Notes under the pieces: generated by a model
What the model was told of the DNA's origin: nothing
Seen by the model: the letters and a program-made list of their open reading frames with translations, nothing else
The model's database searches: none
Assembly: GCA_020047775.1 (NCBI GenBank)
Contig: JAIFNK010000061.1
Coordinates: forward strand, 1-5,943
Reading direction: 5' to 3'
DNA from: Akkermansia sp.
GTDB taxonomy: Bacteria > Verrucomicrobiota > Verrucomicrobiia > Verrucomicrobiales > Akkermansiaceae
Length of the DNA: 5,943 nucleotides
Shown: positions 1-4,938 of the stretch, in pieces
How the letters are laid out: each line of letters opens with the position of its first letter
Position numbering within the stretch: the first letter of the stretch is position 1
Position numbers and translations under genes: made by a program

Positions 1-58
1 TCGTTTGGGAAACGATTAAGATGTATTGATAATTTTTTTAAAATTGTAAAGGAAATTT
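1..58. repeat. AT-rich edge with two short inverted repeats
   Basis: This stretch is only about 22% GC, against roughly 60% in the rest of the window. It holds two perfect inverted repeats: TCGTTT-ggg-AAACGA at 1-15 and AATTTT-ttt-AAAATT at 31-45. The first may be the visible end of a larger stem that starts before the window. Neither has the GC-rich stem plus immediate T-run of a convincing terminator. An operator or promoter for an off-window gene is possible. No gene is seen here. Confidence 0.5.
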
Positions 59-64
59 ATGACT

Positions 65-88
65 CCGGTGAAGATGCCAAACCACCGG
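65..88 (-). terminator. Weak stem-loop after the secreted-protein gene
   Basis: CCGGTG (65-70) and CACCGG (83-88) form a 6-bp, mostly GC stem with a 12-nt loop, six bases beyond the stop codon of the minus-strand gene. Reading in the minus direction, the stem is followed by AGTCATAAATTTCC rather than a run of T, and the T/A-rich stretch comes only some 20 bases later. It may end transcription or protect the 3' end, but it is not a textbook terminator. Confidence 0.25.
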
Positions 89-93
89 CACGA

Positions 94-963
94 TCAATAC
101 GTGACCGCCGGGCGATCCGAAGACTTGCGAATTTTCGCCTTTGCCTCGGCGGCAGCCTTCGGGTCGTACTGAACGCTGTTGGAAACGCGCACCGTACCGT
201 CTGCGAAGGTGAGCAGCTGGGGATCTCCTTCGCTGCCTCGCTGGTGAATTTGTCGTTCCACCACTTTGCCGTCCGTGTTCACTTGGTAGTGGACCCACAT
301 GGTGGGGGTGGCAAGGAACATGACGTGCATCCGCTGTTGTCGGTCCACCGTCGCGAGCGGGCGCCGCAGCATCAGCACATCGCCCATGAGGAAGGTGCGG
401 ATATTTTGTCCGGTGCGACCGTCGATAATCTGGGCGTAGATCTGGGCCTTTTCATCGCCGCTGAAATTGAGAACCCGAAACTCCCGGGTCTGCCCGCTTT
501 TGCCCGGAATTCCCACGGTTTGCGACCAATACGGCACACCGGGACTCTGGTTGAACAAGACACGGTTCGTCGATGAACCGCTCACCTTGCTTCCGGGAAT
601 ATGGACCATGGCAGATACCGAAAAATTTCCAGCGTCTCCCAGTTGGTAGCTTTGCGAGAGGTCGAAATCCCGGGCGAGCGTCTCACCTGCGCGGAGCGTC
701 ACTTTGCCGAACATCGTGCGGCCCTTGGGCGTGACGGGCTCGCCCAGCCGGTCCCTGATCATGAAATCCAGCCACTGGGTGCGGCCATCGCTGGCGAAGG
801 TAAGCGGCTGTCCGGCGTGGTTGGTGATCGTGACCACGGCAATCACGGGTTCCCCCGCCACGTATTGTTTCTTGTTCAGCCGCAGACTGGTCGAGAGTTG
901 GGCGTGCGCCCCACCGGTAAAAGCGAAGGCAAGGATTAGTGTGCAAAAACTCCGGATCATCAT
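94..963 (-). CDS. Secreted protein of unknown function, beta-sandwich-like N-terminal part
   Basis: The 289-residue product begins with a clear Sec signal peptide: MMIR, a hydrophobic core (SFCTLILAFAFTGG), then AHA before Gln22, a good signal peptidase I site. The mature protein should be periplasmic or exported. Residues about 22-125 alternate hydrophobic and polar positions, with a stretch reading LNKKQYVAGEPVIAVVTITN, typical of an Ig-like or BsuPI-like beta-sandwich. Residues 130-265 are also beta-rich and carry no catalytic motif I recognise. The last 25 residues switch to a charged Ala/Lys helix (PKAAAEAKAKIRK) and then a basic tail. The reading frame stays open back to a GTG at 984, but the ATG at 963 puts the charged residue and hydrophobic core in the normal signal-peptide position. 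A second ATG at 960 is equally possible. No Shine-Dalgarno sequence is well placed for either. The gene is divergent from the helicase gene. Function unknown. Confidence 0.8.
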   Translation of the reverse strand: MMIRSFCTLILAFAFTGGAHAQLSTSLRLNKKQYVAGEPVIAVVTITNHAGQPLTFASDGRTQWLDFMIRDRLGEPVTPKGRTMFGKVTLRAGETLARDFDLSQSYQLGDAGNFSVSAMVHIPGSKVSGSSTNRVLFNQSPGVPYWSQTVGIPGKSGQTREFRVLNFSGDEKAQIYAQIIDGRTGQNIRTFLMGDVLMLRRPLATVDRQQRMHVMFLATPTMWVHYQVNTDGKVVERQIHQRGSEGDPQLLTFADGTVRVSNSVQYDPKAAAEAKAKIRKSSDRPAVTY

Positions 964-972
964 TACTTGGCA

Positions 973-1001
973 CAGATAGCCCACTCCCGGAAGGGCGTCA
1001 A
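973..1001 (-). promoter_or_regulatory. Candidate near-leaderless promoter of the secreted-protein gene
   Basis: On the minus strand TTGACG (1001-996; five of six match the sigma-70 -35 box) is followed after exactly 17 bases by TATCTG (978-973; three of six match the -10 box). Initiation about seven bases downstream would fall within a few bases of the ATG at 963. That would give a leaderless or nearly leaderless mRNA and agrees with the lack of a Shine-Dalgarno site. The -10 box is weak, so this is only a candidate. Confidence 0.28.
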
Positions 1002-1274
1002 CCTAACGCAATGACAAGGGGGAGAAATGGGACGCCCGGGCTCGCCAAGCCGCCGGGTGGGCATTGCGAAGAGAAACCGGAAATTTCTGAAACCGCTCAA
1101 TGAGCTGGAGAAAACCTGATGCTGCGGGAATACCGGCGACATGCAGTCCGGTGCTCGAAAACATCCGCCAGAAAAGTCTTGTCAGCCCGGTGAATCCGGC
1201 TATTGCCTCGCCGCGCATGCCGCTTCCGGCGTGCGGGGAGTCGATTGAATGGCTCCACCCTTTTCCGGTCTTCA

Positions 1275-1315
1275 TCGATGAGAGATTGTTTGAGGTTACT
1301 CCAACCGCTCATCGA
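1275..1315 (+). promoter_or_regulatory. Nested inverted repeat in presumed helicase leader
   Basis: TCGATGAG (1275-1282) and CTCATCGA (1308-1315) are perfect 8-base complements. Inside them GGTT (1294-1297) and AACC (1303-1306) form a smaller stem around ACTCC. The left arm overlaps the 10-bp palindrome TCATCGATGA (1272-1281), so as DNA it could also be a protein-binding site. As RNA it would make a stem-loop about 45 bases before the helicase ATG. Confidence 0.4.
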
Positions 1316-1320
1316 CACCG

Positions 1321-1347
1321 CCTGCCGCCCATCCGGGATGAGGCAGG
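1321..1347 (+). promoter_or_regulatory. Hairpin 13 bases upstream of the helicase start codon
   Basis: CCTGCC (1321-1326) pairs with GGCAGG (1342-1347), and inside it CATC (1330-1333) pairs with GATG (1337-1340) around a CGG loop, leaving a small asymmetric internal loop. The right arm contains the only purine-rich bases (GAGG, AGG) upstream of the ATG at 1361. Folding could therefore mask whatever weak ribosome-binding signal exists. It is not a terminator, since no T-run follows. Confidence 0.4.
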
Positions 1348-1360
1348 CAATCCAAATAAC

Positions 1361-2701
1361 ATGACCCCGAATGAATTCGAGGCGTTGCCACTGGCTGCGC
1401 CCCTCCTCCGTGTTTTGCGCGAGCTGAACTACACCACACCATCGCCTGTCCAGGCACAAGCCATCCCACTGCTGCTCGAAGGCCGCGACCTTCTCGGTTG
1501 CGCCCAGACCGGCACCGGAAAAACGGCGAGTTTCGCCCTGCCCATCCTTCATGCGATCCATGAGCGGCCGAAGCAAATCAAGCCGCGCCAGTGCCGCACC
1601 CTAGTGCTGGCTCCGACCCGCGAGCTTGCCGGCCAAGTCGGTAAAAGCTTCACCACTTACGGCGCCCACGTCCGCTTCAAGCAAACGCTGATTTACGGCG
1701 GCGTCGGCCAGAATCCCCAGGTTTCCGCGATGCGCGGCGGCGTGGACGTGCTGGTGGCGACGCCGGGACGTTTGCTCGACCTCATCGAACAACGCGCCGT
1801 GGATCTCTCCGGCGTCGAGTTTTTCGTGCTCGATGAAGTGGACCGGATGCTCGACATGGGCTTCGCCCGCGATGTGAAACGCATCGTCTCGCTGCTGCCC
1901 GCCAACCGCCAGTCGCTGTTCTTCTCGGCGACTCTCGCGCCAAGCATCGTCGAACTCGCGCAAACCATCCTGCGCAATCCGGCCCGCGTCAGCATCGATC
2001 CCGGCACCACCACCGCCGAGCGCATCGAGCACCAGGTCTGCTTCGTGGACCGCGAAAGCAAGCGCCCGCTGCTTGAGCAACTCCTCCGTGGCCAGGCTGC
2101 CGCGACCACCGGCAAGCTCACCATCGTTTTCAGCCGGACCAAACACGGCGCGAACAAACTGGCAAAAAGCCTTTGCGAAGCCGGCTTCCCGGCCGACGCC
2201 ATCCACGGCAACAAGTCCCAGGTGCAACGCGAAAAAGCGCTCGAAAAATTCAAAAAAGGCCTCACGCCGGTTCTTGTTGCCACCGACGTCGCCGCCCGTG
2301 GCGTGGACGTGAAGGACGTGGGCCTGGTCGTGAATTTCGACCTGCCGAACGAACCTGAAGCCTACGTTCACCGCATCGGCCGCACCGGCCGGGCGGGTGC
2401 CGAAGGCCGCGCCGTTTCGTTCTGCGCGGAAGACGAGCGCGAGTTCCTCCGGGAAATCGAAAAAGTCATTAAAATGGCCGTTCCGCGTTGGGATGACCAC
2501 GCCTGGCATGACGAAGGTCTGGCCGACCGCCATCTCCGCCTGCGGACCGGCGGCGGCATGGTCCAAGGCGGCGGAAACCGCGGTCGCCAAGGCGGCGGTG
2601 GTGGAAACCGTGGTGGTGGCGGAAATCGCCAAGGCGGCGGAGGCCTGGATTACAGCAACGCCTCGCGCGGCAACAACCGCTGGCGTCCTGCCTCGCGCTA
2701 A
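1361..2701 (+). CDS. DEAD-box ATP-dependent RNA helicase, RhlE-like, with DEVD motif II
   Basis: The 446-residue cytoplasmic enzyme should unwind short RNA duplexes or remodel ribonucleoproteins using ATP. All core motifs appear in order: upstream aromatic F6, Q motif with Q31 (YTTPSPVQ), motif I AQTGTGKT (48-55), Ia PTRELA (85-90), GG (113-114), Ib TPGR (134-137), II DEVD (158-161), III SAT (189-191), IV IVFSRT (255-260), V ATDVAARGVDV (307-317) and VI HRIGRTGR (337-344). The usual Ala of DEAD is Val160. Residues 397-428 are a Gly/Asn/Arg-rich tail, as in many RhlE-type helicases, likely an unstructured RNA-binding arm. The ATG at 1361 is preferred over the ATG at 1100 because it places F6 17 residues before the Q-motif segment (residues 24-31), as the family requires, and gives a typical RhlE length. 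The Shine-Dalgarno signal is weak. RhlE-group membership is inferred from the motif VI context and tail. In other bacteria such helicases act in ribosome assembly, RNA decay or cold adaptation. Confidence 0.95.
   Translation: MTPNEFEALPLAAPLLRVLRELNYTTPSPVQAQAIPLLLEGRDLLGCAQTGTGKTASFALPILHAIHERPKQIKPRQCRTLVLAPTRELAGQVGKSFTTYGAHVRFKQTLIYGGVGQNPQVSAMRGGVDVLVATPGRLLDLIEQRAVDLSGVEFFVLDEVDRMLDMGFARDVKRIVSLLPANRQSLFFSATLAPSIVELAQTILRNPARVSIDPGTTTAERIEHQVCFVDRESKRPLLEQLLRGQAAATTGKLTIVFSRTKHGANKLAKSLCEAGFPADAIHGNKSQVQREKALEKFKKGLTPVLVATDVAARGVDVKDVGLVVNFDLPNEPEAYVHRIGRTGRAGAEGRAVSFCAEDEREFLREIEKVIKMAVPRWDDHAWHDEGLADRHLRLRTGGGMVQGGGNRGRQGGGGGNRGGGGNRQGGGGLDYSNASRGNNRWRPASR
2549..2644 (+). repeat. Gly-rich low-complexity coding segment of the helicase tail
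   Basis: The 32 codons for residues 397-428 are built almost only from GGC/GGT/GGA glycine codons interspersed with Asn-Arg and Arg-Gln pairs (GGNRGRQ, GGNRGGGGNRQ). The DNA is correspondingly repetitive (GGCGG and GTGGTGG blocks) and likely prone to length variation by slippage. RGG-like tails in this family bind RNA non-specifically. Confidence 0.75.
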
Positions 2702-2707
2702 AGCGTA

Positions 2708-2728
2708 GCGGCGATCACCGGTCGCCGC
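2708..2728 (+). terminator. GC-rich stem-loop just after the helicase stop codon
   Basis: GCGGCGA (2708-2714) and TCGCCGC (2722-2728) are a perfect 7-bp stem around the loop TCACCGG, six bases after the stop codon. No T-run follows directly, so by itself it would pause polymerase or protect the mRNA 3' end. The real terminator is probably the next structure. Confidence 0.45.
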
Positions 2729-2744
2729 GAAGCTCTGCTATTTC

Positions 2745-2787
2745 AAGAAGCGTGCAAATTTCCGAAAAGGAAGTTTTCACGCTTTTT
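2745..2787 (+). terminator. Strong intrinsic terminator of the helicase gene
   Basis: The left arm AAGCGTGCAAATTTCC (2748-2763) pairs with 2769-2784 across the loop GAAAA. That gives 16 positions with one C-T mismatch (2755/2777) and one G-U pair (2759/2773), extendable by three weaker pairs to 2745/2787. The right arm runs straight into TTTTT (2783-2787). This separates helicase transcription from the Fic gene, which must have its own promoter. Confidence 0.85.
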
Positions 2788-2814
2788 GGTGCCTCACCGG
2801 ATACTGCCCGGGAA

Positions 2815-2841
2815 TGTGAATAACCTGTGAACGGTTGTGAA
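2815..2841 (+). promoter_or_regulatory. Three helically phased TGTGAA boxes upstream of Fic
   Basis: TGTGAA occurs at 2815-2820, 2826-2831 and 2836-2841, with start-to-start steps of 11 and 10 bases, so all three sit on about the same face of the helix. The first and third extend to TGTGAATA. TGTGA is also the half-site of CRP-like regulators, but no TCACA partner is seen. This is a candidate activator or repressor binding array. Confidence 0.35.
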
Positions 2842-2860
2842 TATCGGATCTGTCGCAGTC

Positions 2861-2967
2861 AGATTTTATCAAATCTTCGACATGTCGGCACATACGTGTA
2901 AAGATAATCAGTATTTCTTTGCATGTTTCGATGAACGTGATAAGAAATCTGAAATTTCTTTGCATGT
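2861..2967 (+). repeat. 41-bp-period repeat array ending in the Fic start codon
   Basis: The 14-mer ATTTCTTTGCATGT occurs perfectly at 2913-2926 and 2954-2967, 41 bases apart. The similarity extends left (ACGTG, two bases, AAGA at 2894-2904 and 2935-2945), giving 24 of 33 identical positions. A third, degenerate copy lies a further 41 bases upstream, where CATGT recurs at 2881-2885. Each copy has a small dyad before CATGT: AGATTT-tatc-AAATCT (2861-2876), AAAGA-t-AAT-cagt-ATT-TCTTT (2900-2920) and AAGAAAT-ctgaa-ATTTCTT (2942-2960). The last CATGT contains the proposed Fic ATG (2964-2966). A -10-like GATAAT lies at 2903-2908, without a good -35 box. The array suits an operator for a dimeric DNA-binding protein; the Fic winged helix is one candidate. 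Confidence 0.6.
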
Positions 2968-4040
2968 CCCATTTGCCTCCACTGCCGTTGACAGATCTCT
3001 CCTCCTTGGACACCCGGGAAGTGTGGATGGCATTGACGGAGGCGCATCGGCAGGTGGCGGAGTTGAAAGGATTGTGCGAATCGCTGCCCAATCAGGGAAT
3101 CCTGCTCGACACGTTGTCGATTCAAGAGGCCAAGGACAGCTCCGAGATTGAGAACATCATCACGACTCACGACGAGCTCTACACTGCGGAGGACGACTCC
3201 ACCGCTTCGCCTGCCGCGAAGGAAGTGCGCCATTATGTCTCCGCGCTGCGGGTCGGATTCGCAGCGGTGCGGAAGGAAGGATTGATTCGTTTGGAAACGT
3301 TGCTGGCCGTGCAAGGCGAGCTGGAGCAAAACCGGGCTGGTCTGAGGACCCTGCCCGGCACGGTTCTCAAAAACGAAGCGACCGGCCAAATCATTTACGA
3401 GCCTCCCCAGGATGCCACCGCAGTGGTGGCATTGATGGAGAATCTCATCGATTTCATCCATGCGGATGACGGACTCGATCCGTTGTTACGGATGGCAATC
3501 GTGCATCATCAGTTCGAGAGCATTCATCCGTTTTACGACGGAAATGGCCGGACGGGTCGCATCCTCAATCTGTTGATCCTCCAGCGGGAGGGGCTGCTGG
3601 ACTTGCCGGTGCTCTACCTGAGCCGCTACATCACCACCACGAAGGCGGACTACTATCGCCTGCTTCAGACCGTGAGGGACGAGGAGCGCTGGGCCGAGTG
3701 GTGTCTCTATCTGTTGCGCGGTGTGGCGCTGACCGGGCGCAGCGCCATCGCCCTGGTGAAGCATCTCCGGGATCTCATGCAGCGAACCCAGCATGAATTC
3801 CGCGAACGGTTGCCCAAGATCTATACGCAGGATCTGCTCAACAACCTGTTCCGCTATCCTTATACCAAAATCGAATTCGTGGAAAATGAGTTGGGCGTCT
3901 CCCGCGTGACGGCGGCGAAGTATCTGGATATGTTAGCTGTAGCTGGCTTCTTGAAAAAACAGAAAATGGGGAAAACGAATTTCTACATCAATGAACCGCT
4001 GTTGGCCTTGCTGGGCAGCGTCAGCGTGAACCGGCCCTGA
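2964..4040 (+). CDS. Class II Fic family AMP-transferase with C-terminal winged helix
   Basis: The 358-residue protein should transfer AMP from ATP to a hydroxyl side chain of a target protein (AMPylation). The Fic core motif HPFYDGNGRTGR is complete at 188-199, with catalytic His188, metal-binding Asp192 and phosphate-contacting Asn194/Arg196/Arg199. The inhibitory helix motif (S/T)xxxE(G/N) appears N-terminally as S59-SEI-E63-N64, making it a self-inhibited class II enzyme in which Glu63 should contact Arg199. Residues 130-150 (LPGTVLKNEATGQIIYEPPQ) match the target-docking flap region. Residues about 300-345 (KIEFVENELGVSRVTAAKYL, then a basic wing with KKQKMGK) form a winged helix, the layout known from SoFic-type proteins. 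ATG 2964 is chosen because it leads directly into the usual Pro/Leu-rich N-terminus; ATG 2931 and TTG 2919 are in-frame alternatives. No Shine-Dalgarno site is visible. No antitoxin gene is adjacent, consistent with built-in inhibition. The 3' end overlaps the convergent hydrolase gene by 20 bp. The target is unknown. Confidence 0.92.
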   Translation: MSHLPPLPLTDLSSLDTREVWMALTEAHRQVAELKGLCESLPNQGILLDTLSIQEAKDSSEIENIITTHDELYTAEDDSTASPAAKEVRHYVSALRVGFAAVRKEGLIRLETLLAVQGELEQNRAGLRTLPGTVLKNEATGQIIYEPPQDATAVVALMENLIDFIHADDGLDPLLRMAIVHHQFESIHPFYDGNGRTGRILNLLILQREGLLDLPVLYLSRYITTTKADYYRLLQTVRDEERWAEWCLYLLRGVALTGRSAIALVKHLRDLMQRTQHEFRERLPKIYTQDLLNNLFRYPYTKIEFVENELGVSRVTAAKYLDMLAVAGFLKKQKMGKTNFYINEPLLALLGSVSVNRP

Positions 4041-4908
4041 CGCGACCCTCACCGCACTCTCTGAGCGCTTCGGCAAGCTGCGCCCCATGCGTTTCCTGAA
4101 TCGTATTATGCCGTCCGCCGGGGATCTCCGTGAGGCGGACGACTTGTTTTTGCTCCTCAGCCAGCGTCCGGCTCATCCGGACCGGGATCGCCTCGTCGGC
4201 GGTGCCGTGCAGGATGATCACCTCGCCCGGACCGCGCGCCGCCAGTTCCGCGAGCCGGGCGGAATTGTCGAAACGGTGCCAGATGAGAAACCCGAGCGGC
4301 AGGCCGGTGAGGACGCCGCTCATCTCCATGGTGCTGGTGAATGGAGAGATCAGCACCCCTCTCTGGATCTTGAACTCCGAGGCGGCGATCAAACAGGCCG
4401 CGCTTCCGAGGCTGTGGCCGAAGAAACGCAGGCGGGCTGGATCCGGCGGGTTGCTCCATCCGATTTCGCGCGCGGCGATAGGCACGACGGTTTCGAGGGA
4501 TTTCCGGATGCGTCCCGGACTGGGCGAGCCCTCGCAATCTCCGTAACCCGGGAAATCCACCAGCAACCATGCGTCTTCTTTCGGCGCGTGTTCTTCAATC
4601 CATTCCGACCAATCGAGCGCGACCGTGCCGTTGCCGCCGCAGAAGATCCACAGGTTCCGCGGCGACTTCAGGTTGCCTTGCAGGAAGGCGCGCTGTTTGC
4701 CTTGGGAGGTGGTGAAATCGACCGGTTTCCCGCCGGTGAGTTTCCGCCATTCCGCGGTCGTGCCGGCGGCGTAGGGGCGGGGGAAGTAGATGAACTGTGA
4801 CTGACAGCCTGCCAACAAGAGCAGCGGAATCGCGGCGATCACGAGCAGGAATCGCAGGATCCGAAGATAATGCCGGAGCAGACCCGGGGATTTTTCGCGC
4901 GTTTTCAC
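4021..4908 (-). CDS. Lipoprotein alpha/beta hydrolase (serine hydrolase)
   Basis: The 295-residue product has a basic N-terminus, a hydrophobic segment (20-34) and the lipobox LAGC with Cys35 followed by Gln. It should be a lipid-anchored envelope protein, probably sorted to the outer membrane as there is no Asp at +2. The mature part is an alpha/beta hydrolase: oxyanion region CGGNG (90-94), DFPGYGDCEG (118-127), nucleophile elbow GHSLGS with Ser166, acid Asp238 in HGTADEAIP, and His267 in GGRHNTI. The spacing suits the BEM46/ABHD17-like group, but the substrate is unknown; an ester, lipid or peptide bond is possible. Translation starts at GTG (4908-4906) with AGGAA placed five bases upstream. 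It lies 30 bp downstream of the dehydrogenase gene on the same strand, so the two are probably co-transcribed. No terminator is seen between it and the convergent Fic gene. Confidence 0.9.
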   Translation of the reverse strand: MKTREKSPGLLRHYLRILRFLLVIAAIPLLLLAGCQSQFIYFPRPYAAGTTAEWRKLTGGKPVDFTTSQGKQRAFLQGNLKSPRNLWIFCGGNGTVALDWSEWIEEHAPKEDAWLLVDFPGYGDCEGSPSPGRIRKSLETVVPIAAREIGWSNPPDPARLRFFGHSLGSAACLIAASEFKIQRGVLISPFTSTMEMSGVLTGLPLGFLIWHRFDNSARLAELAARGPGEVIILHGTADEAIPVRMSRTLAEEQKQVVRLTEIPGGRHNTIQETHGAQLAEALRECGEGRVRAGSR

Positions 4909-4913
4909 AGTGG

Positions 4914-4919
4914 TTCCTG
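4914..4919 (-). promoter_or_regulatory. Ribosome-binding site that supports the GTG start of the hydrolase
   Basis: On the minus strand CAGGAA lies five bases before the GTG at 4908. It is the clearest Shine-Dalgarno site in the window and fixes a GTG start that leaves a normal lipoprotein signal peptide. Confidence 0.6.
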
Positions 4920-4938
4920 GTCCGGTGAAACCAAGACC

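Larger units (their letters stand above)
964..1360. other. Divergent intergenic region between secreted-protein and helicase genes
   Basis: This region separates two divergent genes. In the helicase frame it is open from an ATG at 1100, which would add 87 residues to the helicase. That stretch has no resemblance to a helicase N-terminus and ends just before the family-conserved Phe-Q-motif region, so I treat it as non-coding. It holds a candidate promoter for the minus-strand gene and inverted repeats at 1275-1315 and 1321-1347. A weak promoter-like pair, TTGTCA (1179-1184) and TATTGC (1201-1206) with a 16-base spacer, would give the helicase a leader of about 150 bases. A 30-codon basic ORF (1027-1119) preceded by AAGGGGGAG is present but unproven. 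Confidence 0.55.

Noticed and set aside
1100..1360. 87-residue N-terminal extension of the helicase from ATG 1100
   Set aside because: No helicase-like sequence, no ribosome-binding site, and the family N-terminus (Phe then Q motif) starts right after ATG 1361.
1097..1576. 159-codon minus-strand frame covering the helicase leader and N-terminus
   Set aside because: Overlaps the Q motif and motif I coding region on the other strand and has no recognisable domain.
1601..2632. 343-codon minus-strand open frame opposite the helicase
   Set aside because: It mirrors the helicase gene codon for codon in GC-rich DNA, is Ala/Arg/His-rich and has no recognisable domain. The helicase motifs on the plus strand are unambiguous.
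2837..3151. 104-codon frame overlapping the Fic start in another frame
   Set aside because: Starts with GTG, shows no recognisable domain and runs through the Fic N-terminal coding region.
2859..3461. 200-codon minus-strand frame opposite the Fic N-terminal half
   Set aside because: No recognisable domain, and opposite a well-supported Fic gene and its control region.
4087..4800. 237-codon plus-strand frame opposite the lipoprotein hydrolase
   Set aside because: Shadow of the hydrolase gene; the opposite strand shows a lipobox and a full catalytic triad.
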